DNA from: Plantago elongata
Taxonomy: Eukaryota > Streptophyta > Magnoliopsida > Lamiales > Plantaginaceae
DNA length: 64,000 bases
Assembly (NCBI GenBank): GCA_036897095.1
Contig: JAYMSP010000072.1
Location: 1-64,000 of the forward strand
Reading direction: 5' to 3'
This document shows positions 10,820 to 21,526 of the stretch, in pieces. Below the pieces are notes generated by a model. That model was not told the origin of the DNA, ran no database searches, and saw nothing but the letters and a program-made list of their open reading frames with translations. A program made the translations under genes and the position numbers. Numbering within the stretch: the first letter of the stretch is position 1; each line of letters begins with the position of its first letter.

Positions 10820-13800
10820 TCAGGCAGAACCAACTGCAGCTTTCTGGATCATGTCGAAGGCATTTTGTACGCAAGAAATGAACTTTTCAGCGTCGATAAG
10901 TCCATTTTCTGTTCCTATTGCTACCCTCAAGTTTCCCATGTAGCTCGTCATCGTTATGGTAAGATTCTGCGTGCAATTTAATCAGTAGCAAAATATCAAA
11001 AATGAGTATTCAGGGCTGTAGAGGTTTTGGTTCACGAGTCACGACAGAGCAAAAGTGTACCTGTGGAACGCCGGCTACCATGAAGTACAAGCCTTTGATA
11101 GGGTGATTGGTCAAAGCCATCTTCTCTACTGGTCCGATCACATTTGACATTGTCATGCTTGTGTTTTTCAGCGTACTATGAATGTACTTTGCTGTCACCT
11201 GACATTCGTGCGTGTACTTAAAGTTTTAGCATGGGGTGAAAAATTATGTTTGCGATTTAATCCTGGCTTGGAGCCAACCTGGCCATTGAGGTGATAATGC
11301 AGATAATTATAAGCCAAAAGGAATCGAAAAGTTGGATGTACCTCAGGTCCACGATATTTACGCAGAGTTTCAAGTAATTTGCCAGTGAGAACAACAGCTG
11401 CAGACTCCCTCTTCCTCTTGATCAACTCTTGAGCTTTCAACACGAAACCAAGTGGATCAACTGATCCTTCAGTGGCCAAGTTTGGAACAGGAACATGGAG
11501 GAAGGCAAACTGGTTTCCCCATGCTGAATCTGGCCCACTACCCACCATATCGGAGACTGAATTGTACCCAGCAATGTTCCTAGTGTTGAGCAGAACCAGT
11601 GCAGTCGATTGTGCATTTCTTAGATCATAATCCATAGCCTTCATGTACTGCCTTACTCCCAAGAACAACACTCCACATATCACATCATTTATCGTCTGAT
11701 AACATTAAGTACCATGTCAGGAGGTCGTCAACAATTTATATGATAACTCTTGCAATAATTTAGAGAGGATTGAAGAAGACTTACCACATTTAGAGTAGCC
11801 CTGATCTTCTTGATTTGATCCAAAGAAAAGGTCAACGTGCTAATAGTAATCGGAAGATACTCCACACCTTCATTGCCTGATCTAATCGGCATCCTGTCAT
11901 CCTCGATCAAGCTACTCTTCAACAAACTCCACCCAAAATCTATTACTGTGTTGACCACCCCTGTGACAAGCCTAGGCAGTTTCCATACAATGCTCGAATT
12001 CGCTTCCGGTCGCTTCGCATTGAGCGACGGGAATGTAAGGGGTGCCTGAGGATTATCAGCCCTATGCAGGCAAGAAAGCAGGGCTCCCATTAGGGAATAT
12101 CCATCCCCAAGTGAATGGTGAAGCTTGAAAATAAGGCTTCCTGCTGCATTCTTTGTCCTGTATTTGAAGAGGTGAATTTCCCATAATGGCCTTGTGTGCG
12201 GTAGTTGATCCAATGCTACTTTGGACAAGTACTGAGTCAGGCAGGTTTCATAGAAGTCTGGAGATTTGTCTTCTGGAAAAACTGGAATGTTGATGTGTTC
12301 TTGTAGCTTCACTTCCACTTTTTTCCAGTGTTTTTCTCCTTTCTTGTCTGTTTCCTGTTAACAAAATGTAATTATTGGCCGATCTGGTAAGTTTAACTCT
12401 ATCGTACATTATGATACAGTGTCTCATTGCGATTTAAATGATGTACTATAATTGTATCATTATGCACTATATGTTACACGGCCACGACACTAACAAAACA
12501 AGTTCGATGAATAGATTTCCGTTTCCTTTTGTTGACTTTTCAAAACTATTTATGGGGAGGCAACTATGGTATTTCCTAATTAATATAGGGCTAGAGAAGG
12601 CAACTAATGTACTTGCTAGAAATGAAAGTAACAAGTAAAAATGAAAGAATCAACTGTTGCAAAATCAGCATGAAGTGTTGTCTTTAGTGGTTGAAAACTT
12701 GAAATAGGAGAAGAACATATGGGCCATAATGCATCAATGGAAGTTGCACAAGTGTATACTCCACCGTTATATTCGGTGTACAGGAATTTATGGTGACAAC
12801 TTTACATTAAATTTCACTTTCAATAAAATTTATGTTGACACTTGTTCTCCACTTTTGTGGCCCAATTCAGAATATACACCAATCTTGATTGATAGATTTC
12901 AGTCAACTGTAAAGCACTCATATTTTAAGAGAATTCAATTTCTTGATTGGTAGGTTTCAGTCAACTGTAAAGCACTCATATTTTAAGAGAATTCAATTTT
13001 AACAAGAAAACACATGAAACTGGAAAGAAAGAGAAGGATATAAATTGAAAAAAGAAAAGAAAATAGGAAAAAGAAGAAACTATTTATAAAAAAAGAAAAA
13101 AAGAAATAGGACATAGATAAAAGGTGGAATGGTCAACTTAGACCTAACCCTGAAAAATCGAATATTATCCTTATACTAAAATAGAGTTTTTTTTTATGTA
13201 TGCGTATAATCTACTCAACTAAATAAAGTACAATATGGTTAGGTTTCACAAATTTGCAGAATAAATCATTCCTACATTCTAATGAATCATTACCATGTTA
13301 GACGTCTTTTACATTTTTGACAATAGAATACACCAAATTATTAAGGAAATAATTAAACTTGATTTGATTTCACAAAGTCATTTCATTCTTTTATTTTCAT
13401 CTTTTTATAGTGTAGATGTAAAAAAGTCAAATACTAGAAAATGTTCATTGAAAGACAAGGGAGCTAAGAGCAGACAGAGAGTAAACTATTCATAATTACC
13501 ACTTTTGACTTTCCAAACAGTATAACAAAGTCAAATGCACTAGACACTAGTGATCCAAACAAACAAATATGTGTAAATTAACCAAAATGCATCTGTAAAA
13601 ACATCACAAGCAAGAACAAAATCATGAATGGATACAACATGTTCCAGAAAAGAAAACTTTATAAATTCAATCCGCAATAGCCCATAAGATGATAACGAAC
13701 ATACGTGATTACATAAAACATGCACAAATCATTTCTTTCTTAATTGAAATGTTCTACGGTAAATAGAATTACTAAATGAAACACTAATTGAAACATTAAC

Positions 13801-14028
13801 AGGGTCGATAAACAAAATAAACATAAGTCGAAAGTAGTTACTTACCATGATAGAGGAGAACCTCGGATTGATAGGAAGAAAAAGATTGTTAACCAGTGTT
13901 TCTGTCTGTGAATCATCAATTGGCACTTCAGATTCCAACACAGCAATCACAGAAACAGAGATGACAGAGCTCGTGAAGTATTGGCCGGTCGGACTGACCG
14001 GTTCACAGTCGTCGATAAACCGATCCAT
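10820..14028 (-). CDS. WSD1: WSD1-type wax ester synthase / diacylglycerol acyltransferase
   Basis: The enzyme esterifies acyl-CoA to fatty alcohols (wax esters) and in some members to diacylglycerol, typically at the ER for cuticular wax. Five exons on the minus strand, 14028-13846, 12354-11785, 11695-11342, 11198-11061 and 10966-10820, give 463 aa, close to the family's usual 460-490. The condensing-enzyme active site HHxxxDG is intact as HHSLGDG (residues 140-146), followed by the family-typical YSLMGALLSC. TINDVICGVLFLGVRQYM and GNQFAFLHVPVP match the central WS/DGAT domain, and SNVIGPVEKMALTNHPIKGL with NLTITMTSYMGNLRVAIGTE the C-terminal DUF1298 region. Intron 1 (1.5 kb) holds a 58-bp tandem duplication. 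The start is the first ATG of a 61-codon first exon that matches the family N-terminus. Confidence 0.93.
12884..12999. repeat. 58-bp tandem duplication in WSD1 intron 1
   Basis: Copies at 12884-12941 and 12942-12999 are head to tail with only about two mismatches, both in the first 15 bases (GATTGATAGATTT against GATTGGTAGGTTT). The copies begin CTTGATTG and end GAATTCAATTT. Confidence 0.9.
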
Positions 14029-14148
14029 TATTGGTCAGGTCAGCTACTTATCTGGTGGCTGCTGATTGATTGAGCTAGCTGATCAATGTAATGCAATGTG
14101 TCACTTTCTTTCTGCTGGTTCATATACAATAAGTAAATTAGTAGTAAA

Positions 14149-14156
14149 TATTTATA
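14149..14156 (-). promoter_or_regulatory. Candidate TATA box of WSD1
   Basis: TATAAATA on the minus strand lies about 120 bp upstream of the WSD1 start codon, a plausible spacing for a leader of 80-90 bases. It is called from sequence only. Confidence 0.5.
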
Positions 14157-15333
14157 GATAGATAGATGCTATTATTAAGTTTAATGAAATGATGAAAAGA
14201 TTGGATTGCCAGGCAGACTAAGTGAATATCATTAATTGCATTGCAACTACTTCTCACACAACGATGAAATAGTTGGAGAATTTAATTGCTGAAATTTATT
14301 ATTATGATACAAAAAACACAAGTGTAGTGTGTAATATACTGTGTTGTATTGTAGCTAGATAGATGAGTACTACTAAGGAGCAATAAATACATGCATATGC
14401 AGATGTTGAGAAAAAGCTAAAGAATTGGCGGTGTTTATTGATATCTTTGTTGTGGAATTTGGATTGGTTGGAGATTCTACTTCTAACTTGTTCGATAAGG
14501 TAATCGAATCGAGTTTGGAATTTAGTTTGTACTCGACTACTTGTTTATGTATTGTTGAGCTGAATTTAAGAGGCTTGATGAAACTTGCAGTTTATGGGTT
14601 GAGAAAAGCAAAATCAACCGGCGGTGACATTTAACACCGGTTTGGTAAGCCATAACTCATAACTGGAAAGGGTGGTAAGGAAGATGATCATGATTTAGTG
14701 GACTGGTTCCGGTTTGGACTTATTCTGATTTTAATTGGGCTTTAAGACATTTTGGCCCAATTAATCATATCTTACTAGTGTTTATGAAATGAGACCACTG
14801 GTGGACCGAACTCCGACTCTTTGGATTGGTGCGATTACTTATGAACAATTCTTCGGATGATGTATTGGTCCACTAACATTGACATGTTAACTCTGAAGTT
14901 TTCTTAGGTGAGTTCCGAAAAAAAATGTGAACCTTGTTAAAAAGTAGTGTTTTCAATCCTAACGTCTTTAAATTGGTGTAAAGTCTTTTGATTTCATTCA
15001 ATTGAGTCCTAGCTTTATTTCTAAATTTCGGGTGTGTACGAGCTCCGACTTTTTTCTTTCTTTATACATTATTCATACAAAGTATAAAAATTGGACGATC
15101 ATACTTAAAAAAAGGTACCAAAATCTTAAAATTTCGCAAACTAAGGAAAAAAAACAACTTTTCCCATTGAAATTTATAGAAGGCCCGCGAGTAAAGATTC
15201 TTGTATAATTAATATCCTTAATCTCCTTATGTTAAGGTGCTTTTACTGAAGTATTTATAACGATATTAAGAAAAGAAATCAACAGAATCACACCAAAACA
15301 TGAAAGTTTTTGCAGAAATCTCCTATACAAACC

Positions 15334-15340
15334 TATAAAT
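15334..15340 (+). promoter_or_regulatory. Candidate TATA box of F-box gene
   Basis: CTATAAATA lies 83 bp upstream of the F-box start codon. A start of transcription about 30 bases downstream would give a leader of roughly 55-60 bases. Confidence 0.6.
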
Positions 15341-15422
15341 AACAAGTTCTTGTTCACTAATGACTTCAATAGTTAAAAGAGTTACACAAATCTTCATTCT
15401 CAATTCATCTTGAGCAAGCAGA

Positions 15423-16556
15423 ATGGCGGAGAACATTAATCTTCCAGATGACATACTGTTCGAAATCTTCACAAGGATCGCAACAAAAACCGTTGGCAAA
15501 TGCAAGTGCATCTCGAAAGCATGGCAGGCTCGTCTCTCCACTCCCAGTTTCATCAAACTGCACTTAACTCGCAAGCCCTGCCAGGAAAATCTACTTCTTA
15601 TCAGCAAGGTCCCTGCCATGAACAACCTCAACATCGCATCAAGAAAGCTTGATATGCACACCGACGGCCATGACAGAGTGATCGGCTCTTGCAATGGCTT
15701 AGTTTTGTTACTGTGCAAGAATAAACAGATGTGTTTGTTCAATCCTGTTACTTTTCATCAGGTAACCATAACAAAGTCTAAACTAACACCAAATTTCCCT
15801 GTGACACTTAGTTCATATGGCTTCGGTTATGACACTTGCAGTGACGATTTTAAAATTGTAGTACTTTATGAATATCACGACCGAATGACTGTTGATGTGT
15901 ATTCTCTAAAAACGCGGCTTTGGAAAAAGCTTAACAACTTCCCGGTTCACTATAATGTTTATAATCATGTTTCTCGAGGAACCCCCGGGGCTTTTTTAAA
16001 CGGAGCTATCCATTGGTTGGTAAGCGATTATTGTAGCCAGATAGAACGGGAATCAGTTATTGTTGCTTTCGATTTGGCTAATGAGACCCTTCATAAGATT
16101 CCTACCCCTCCGGTTACATTGACGTCTGGGGGTCTTTATGTTGCAAATGGGCATCTATTAATGGTACGTATGCTACACAGTACAGTTCTTGATATATGGA
16201 TGATCAAAGAATATGAAGGATCTGCAGATTTTTGGACCTTTTCCAGAGTCCGTGTTACTAATCATGCCTCGTATAAGTTGTGTGGTTCTAGTCATGAAAT
16301 GCCTATGTGCTTTGTTGGGAAGGAAGCAGTAGTTTTTAGTAATGGTTGCGGGGAGAGTCTGGTGGTGTATAACATAACTGACGGAACAGTAAGACACGAT
16401 GTTGATCATGGAGCGATCGCTAGGGCTACGTTTCTTGATGGAGGTGATAGAATTGCTGATGGATGTGTTTTTGTTGAGAGCCTTGTTTCGCCCAAGCATA
16501 TTTCTACTTCATCTGAAAGAAAGAATCATGGAAGTGAATCAGCAAATCAGCAATAA
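15423..16556 (+). CDS. F-box protein with F-box-associated interaction domain
   Basis: A single-exon gene of 377 aa. The F-box is at the N-terminus (NLPDDILFEIFTRIATKTVG, then KCKCISKAWQARLSTPSFIK; about residues 6-47) and would dock to SKP1/ASK in an SCF ubiquitin ligase. The rest fits the FBA domain of the large plant F-box/kelch-like group: GSCNGLVLL (about residue 88), LFNPVTFHQV, GFGYDTCSDDFKIVVL, VYSLKTRLWKKL, GAFLNGAIHWLV and IVAFDLANETLHKIP. This group shows lineage-specific expansion, and its substrates are mostly unknown. The start is the first ATG downstream of a TATA box, and the length is normal. A shortened relative follows at 17030. Confidence 0.92.
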   Translation: MAENINLPDDILFEIFTRIATKTVGKCKCISKAWQARLSTPSFIKLHLTRKPCQENLLLISKVPAMNNLNIASRKLDMHTDGHDRVIGSCNGLVLLLCKNKQMCLFNPVTFHQVTITKSKLTPNFPVTLSSYGFGYDTCSDDFKIVVLYEYHDRMTVDVYSLKTRLWKKLNNFPVHYNVYNHVSRGTPGAFLNGAIHWLVSDYCSQIERESVIVAFDLANETLHKIPTPPVTLTSGGLYVANGHLLMVRMLHSTVLDIWMIKEYEGSADFWTFSRVRVTNHASYKLCGSSHEMPMCFVGKEAVVFSNGCGESLVVYNITDGTVRHDVDHGAIARATFLDGGDRIADGCVFVESLVSPKHISTSSERKNHGSESANQQ

Positions 16557-17029
16557 GGATGAGTGGTATATTTTTCTTACATGGATACCTTTTGATGCTT
16601 GTTTTACCTTGTGTCGTTGCCCCAAAAAAAATGATGTATTTGAATTGAGTTTTAGTGTAGAAAGCTCGTTTGCTTCGATCGTTTCTTTCAGATTAGATTG
16701 TTATGGTACTCCCTTAGCTTTTGTATTTTTTGGCAGAGATGTGGCTGTATAGCCTGGCAATCTGATTATTCTCATAGAATTCTTGCAATGTTGCAAAACA
16801 TGAACAGGCTACATGAATGGGATTGTTGGCGTTCGTTCTTAGTTAGCCATGTCTACTGATTGAACTTGTGTCTACAATCTCTAGCTTTTCTTGAGTTTCT
16901 CAAATGATCGAAAAACACTTGTGTGTTCGAATTCAAACCCATCATTTGTGTGTAAACCTATAAAAACCATCGTCTTGTTCTAATACACACTCATCATCAT
17001 CATCTCCTTGCCCTAATCTTGGTGAAGAA
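16557..17029 (+). other. Spacer between the F-box gene and the F-box fragment
   Basis: This contains the 3' region of the F-box gene and the promoter and leader of the fragment at 17030, including a TATA candidate at 16959-16966. There is no other gene here. Confidence 0.5.
16959..16966 (+). promoter_or_regulatory. TATA box upstream of F-box fragment
   Basis: CCTATAAAAACC begins about 70 bp before the ATG of the truncated F-box copy. The spacing and leader length resemble those of the intact F-box gene 1.6 kb upstream, so this looks like a conserved promoter on a broken gene. Confidence 0.5.
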
Positions 17030-17209
17030 ATGGCGGCAATCTCTGAAGAATTGTTGATTGAAATCTTCTTAAGACTCCCAACAAAATCAGTAAACAGGTG
17101 TAGGTGTTTGTCAAGATCATGGCGATCTCAATTGTCAGAACCCCAATTCCTCAATTTGCTCTGGAATCGTGAAATCTCGGAGATCTTACACTATCCTCCC
17201 TATGCATAA
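17030..17209 (+). pseudogene. Truncated F-box gene (F-box domain only, 59 codons)
   Basis: The reading frame starts MAAISEELLIEIFLRLPTKS and continues VNRCRCLSRSWRSQLSEPQF, a recognisable F-box parallel to the N-terminus of the gene at 15423, then stops after 59 codons (NREISEILHYPPYA). No F-box-associated domain follows in any frame down to 17.4 kb. It may be a decayed tandem duplicate, or it may still make a short SKP1-binding peptide. The 17.2 kb end has a GAAGAAGAAG tract. Confidence 0.75.
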
Positions 17210-17811
17210 GAAGTCTGTCTTGTAGAAGAAGAAGAAGAAGATAGATGAGCCAAAGAATTCGGTTGATTGAGATGTAGCTACTTTGTGATCTTTTGCTTGA
17301 CTTGAAACTCTGCTATTTGATACAGTTTTAGAATGTGGTTATTTTATTGTCCTGTAGTACTACCTATTTGGTTAATAAGTTTTTTATGTGTCTGAAAATA
17401 TTGCAAGAGAATTTGCGTAGCATGCAATCGTTCAAATTCAGTGATAGCTCAAGCTAGAACAGGGGACTCTGCTTGGCTCAGGATCATCTTGATTCTTATT
17501 GACACGCTTCAGGTGAAGTCGCTGATGCTTACTTGATGACAGATTATTTTGAATTGTTCTTGTTGGCCCTTTTTTGAAGTTCGATGCGTAGGCACATTTT
17601 TGCAGATCTTTAGCCTGGTCCTTTCTGTTCTTGTTATTGTATTTTGTTAAGTAGCAATGCAGCTTAATGAACACAATTTTCAAATGATACACAAAATGTA
17701 GAATAAAGTTGCAACTTTTATTGAACCTGGCATCTACTGAAAATTTGAAAACAATAGTACTGGTATATAATCCATAAATCACCCATAGCACAATCAGATC
17801 AAGTGTAATCC
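17210..17811. other. Spacer between F-box fragment and NPF gene
   Basis: AT-rich sequence holding the 3' region of the minus-strand NPF gene. The minus-strand open frame at 17438-17791 has no recognisable domain and probably lies in that 3' region. Confidence 0.45.
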
Positions 17812-19598
17812 CTACAGAAGTAGCTGTTGTGCTAGTGACTCTGGAAGTTCTTCATCTGCTGTATCTTCGGGCTGCTTACGGCTGTACCAGATTGATGCTA
17901 TAATATAGACTGCGAAGTTGATAGCCATCAACCAAGCCAATGTCCAGAAGTACTTGTCAAGTCTACTAGCATTCAGAGTCGCCTGAAACCAGTTGTTACC
18001 GCCGTTTTCACTAATTTTTCCGATGAGATATACTACGCCAATGCTGCAAAGAGTCCCAATACCATACAGAGCTTCGACGAATAAATGCAAGTAGCCAAGT
18101 GTTGCTTTGGGAAATCGACGTCTGAAAAAAGATTCTGCTGCTGCCTTGTACCATCCGGTAAATTTCCCAAGAAAAATGAACTGCGGAAGAAGCCAAAACA
18201 TGGTCATGGGAACTATTCCGTCCACTATACCATGCTTTTGAACCACACTAAGCCTGCGGTGTTCCACTAAGGCAGCAATGATGCAGAGAAGAATCGCAGT
18301 TGCCATTGAGTAGGCGATACCAATAAGAGAATAAACACTTGCGTAACCAGAAACTGATAGTGATGCCTCTAGTCGTTTGGTACTTTGAGTAAATAGATCT
18401 TTTGTATGTTCGTGAAACCATAAGATGATTCCTATGGACACGGTGAGGCTCCCGACTTTTGGGTTCATATGGCCTAATTGCTCAGCAAAGAAAGCCCATC
18501 CTATGGCTGAGACAACGCCACATAAGAGGAGAGTCACGCACACTGGAATCATGCGTACCATCTTCTTAGTGTCTTCAGCTCCACTCCAAGTGCTTCCTTC
18601 TGGTCTTGGGAACTTATACGAAGGCAAGCCACGCAGAAAGAAAATAGTTACAAGCAGGGTGAACGCGGCTGGAACCCCAAACCGAACAGACCAGGACTTG
18701 AAATAAGGAAGTACAAGCACAGCAACAACCTTGGCAATGAACATCTCTAGGTTGCTGCAACAGTAATCCGAAATTAGTGATAGACGAGCATCATCTCCTT
18801 CCGCACCTGGAGCTTGCACGGTTTGATCATCAACGATCTGATCAGGCAGGAAGGATTGCACATAATTCTTATGACCTGCCATCCCCAGGGCTATCAGAGA
18901 CACTGCAATGTAAAATAATATCCTCTGAGACGTCCCAATGCAAACCAGCTCAAACTCAGTGCAGGTTCCTAGGGCGTTCCCGAGCACTGGTGGCGTAGAC
19001 ATTGTCAATAGCACCAGACCCTGATGATAAAATCAAGAATTGTCAAATGTGGATATTGTTCTCTTGGACGAAGAACGCATCAAACAAGATAATGTACGTA
19101 TGATGATGACATTGATGAATTAAATGACTTACGACACTATAGGCGATGTTGGTTATGACCACTACGAAACGAGTACCAACTGATCTTGACATAAACATGA
19201 GGAGAAGGGGCAACACTGAAACCAGGCCCCAGAAGGCATTGATGGCTGCCGCCGCCTGTACGAAACCGAGCTTCCAGACATCGGTTAAGTAGTTTATCAT
19301 CATGAACATGGCATATGAAGCCAAGACATCGGCCGCTCCCGGAGCTGTAATAGTAATACGAGATCAGAGCCAGATCATACTGATATACTGTTTGTTTTAA
19401 CTTTTGATAACAATTTATTTTTACTTTAAAACGATAAATATTACAACTACTTTACTCCTATACTAATAACATAACATGTCTCTTATGACTCAGACGGACC
19501 AGTATCTTAATACAGTAATTGTGAAAAAGAAGCATGAAAATGAATTTGCTGAAACAAAAGTATAAGAACGTACCTAGTACTGTTACAAGTCCTGCCAT
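17812..19598 (-). CDS. NRT1/PTR family (NPF) transporter, short form
   Basis: A proton-coupled oligopeptide/nitrate transporter-family (MFS) membrane protein. Three minus-strand exons, 19598-19574, 19344-19133 and 19020-17812, give 481 aa. Family landmarks are NYLTDVWKLGFVQAAAAINA, GLVLLTMSTPPVLG, LIALGMAGHKNYVQSF, SWSVRFGVPAAFTLL, VDGIVPMTMFWLLPQFIFLG, FTGWYKAAAESFFRRRFPK and the final helix FWTLAWLMAINFAVYIIASI. Most NPF proteins are 550-620 aa; this one starts almost directly in the first helix. The place of the usual ExxER motif reads roughly PGAADV, so proton coupling may be altered. The substrate cannot be read from sequence; I would place it near subfamily 5. A TATATATAT run about 50 bp upstream of the ATG could be its TATA box. 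A still more upstream exon cannot be excluded. Confidence 0.85.
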
Positions 19599-20242
19599 TA
19601 TAATCTGATGTGAATGAACTGTTGAATTCTTGCTAATATCTATCAGCTATATATATGACTATTCAACTTGATACAAAAACTAGCACTACTTGTTAGTAAT
19701 GTCTATCTGTTAACTATTTACTGAATATATTAAATCAATTTCAGGGCTGCGATTAGTTTATGAACGTCTTTAAAACTACAACTTGCATATTAGATTTGTT
19801 TGTTTTCTCATATGAAAAATCAAATAAGTCATAAATAATATTAATAGAAAAAATTAAAAATTCATATTATTAAGAATCACTTGTTAAATATTCATTATAT
19901 ATTTTATAAAATTCCATTAAAATATAATATATTAATAAATTAAATTGAAAATTTTAAAACGTTGATCATGAGAGTTTAAAATCAGACATCGAAATTAGAA
20001 CAAAAGAAATATATTACTATTAGGAGACTTTAAATTCGTCGATTTATACGCACGACGACTCACTGTTGTAACTTGTAACAACCGGAACCAGTTTTTCTTC
20101 TTGGATCCTTAATTAATTTGGTAGGTACACAATTTTGATGCTTTTTTCTTTGAAGTATTTATCACACCACTTGTACTGTTAACTCTAGTTCCACTGCATA
20201 TGCATCAATTCACATGTGTGCACATTAGACATTTCGATCCAT
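19599..20242. other. Upstream region of NPF gene
   Basis: AT-rich, with no open frame or element I recognise. Confidence 0.4.
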
Positions 20243-20458
20243 TTGACTCGATGAACAGTGATTTGAGCTAAAATACACTTCAAATACCTCCATTTCAGTT
20301 TCATTCCAAACACAATTTCACCAAAATTCATTCAAATACCCATTCAAATTCTATATTAATAAAATACACTTCAAATACCTCCATTTCAGTTCCATTCCAA
20401 ACACAATTTCACCAAAATTCATTCAAATACCCATTTAAATTCTATATCAATTAGCCCG
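20243..20458. mobile_element. Tourist/Harbinger-like MITE with internal 91-bp tandem duplication
   Basis: This shares the core TTTGACTCGATGAACAGTGA with the elements at 31889 and 41163 and ends CAATTAGCCCG before TTA, as they do. Its left end is missing or eroded. The segment starting AAAATACACTTCAAATACC is repeated head to tail at 20270 and 20361 (period 91 bp, few differences), so the element is longer than its relatives. Confidence 0.65.
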
Positions 20459-21205
20459 TTAGACTCTTGAACTTGTTCATTTAAAAACACTCACTTACGT
20501 ATATTTATCAACTTTTTAATAAAAACTACAGTTGTATTAGAGAGACTTCATTTTTAAAAAGATATGAACAAATTAAAGAGTCCGTATTGTAAGATAGAGA
20601 TAGACCCCGCAGTTCCACACATGGAATGCTTCCTGTTCTACATTTCGATGTTGGAGTTACTGGAAACCCATGTTTCCAATTCTTTTACTTTCCATTTGCC
20701 TAATATCATGTTTAAGATTTTAGAGTGTTACATATCATTGTTCATGATTTCAAAGATGCACTCCAGTTGCCACTAGCATCTAAAGGGTTTCAGTCCAAAT
20801 TCGCGAGCATTTAAATAATCACAATATATAACGTAAGTTATAATTTTAATATCCGTCGAGTACTAATTGGTAATATAATAATACAAAATATCTATATAAT
20901 CTAGTTAATTGTAAATGTGGATTAAAAGTTGTATCTACACTTAAAAATTATGTTGATTGATCGCGTTAGATCCTAAAATTTAAGCGAACTTCTCCATTTT
21001 ATTAGTTTTGAAATCCACACAAATCTTAAACTTATCATAACTTTGAGAAATTTTTTTGAAAACTATTACACAATATTTCATCATTTCATAATATTAAATA
21101 TATTATACAGGTCCGGTTCAAAAATTTAGAGGTCCATGTAAAATTTTAAAATTAACCCCAATATCCCCATTGCTCAAGGCCAGATTTTAGAAGACTACTT
21201 TCTGT
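20459..21205. other. AT-rich spacer before the dead oxygenase
   Basis: No supported gene; the small open frame at 20564-20776 resembles nothing I know. ATATCCCCATTGCTCAAGGC and the ten bases after it occur twice, at 21161-21190 and 21206-21235. The second copy opens the oxygenase remnant. Confidence 0.45.
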
Positions 21206-21305
21206 ATATCCCCATTGCTCAAGGCCAGATTTTAGTTTAGTTTATGGATTCAAACTAAATGCCGATGGAAGTGGGATAACTATTCTTCTCCAAGACAAAC
21301 ATATC
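21206..21305 (+). pseudogene. Remnant of 2-oxoglutarate/Fe(II) oxygenase, exon 3 piece
   Basis: Read on the plus strand this gives CSRPDFSLVYGFKLNADGSG then ITILLQDK. The intact oxygenase at 24520 has CSRPGLVNGFKPHADGSG then ITILLQDK (nucleotides about 25420-25495). The metal-binding His of HxD is changed to Asn here. The match breaks off where the copia element begins. A second piece, matching the 3' end of the intact gene, lies beyond the element. It is a dead tandem paralogue. Confidence 0.8.
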
Positions 21306-21526
21306 TCTCAAGAGAAGCAGAACGATGAAGAAAAGAAGATCAAAGGAGAAAGGCGTGTTTTAATTCAAATTGTCGTTATATTCCGTCTATGAGTTAGTTA
21401 TAACTATTTTCCTAGTTTAGCAAAGACAATTATCATTCTCTTGTTACTATAAACTCACTTTGTGATATTGTAATCTTTCATTCACATTCAAGATTCAATA
21501 CAACTTGATTTTTCTATAGTTTCTAC
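21306..21526 (+). repeat. Left LTR of the copia fossil (approximate ends)
   Basis: This matches the right LTR from TCAAGAGAAGCAGAACGA to TTTTTCTATAGTTTCTACA. The exact 5' end is uncertain because a TG start and a clean target duplication are not obvious. A degenerate primer-binding-like TGGGCATCA follows the right edge. Confidence 0.7.

Larger units (their letters stand above)
14029..15422. other. Shared upstream region of the divergent WSD1 and F-box genes
   Basis: The two genes are divergently transcribed from this 1.4 kb. It contains a TATA candidate for each, a GATA microsatellite (about 14154-14168) and otherwise unremarkable AT-rich DNA. Open frames at 14425-14634 and 15002-15208 show no family resemblance. 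Confidence 0.5.

Noticed and set aside
13729-14028. 99-codon minus-strand frame as an independent gene
   Set aside because: Its first 61 codons are exon 1 of WSD1; the rest is intron read past a clear GTAAG donor.
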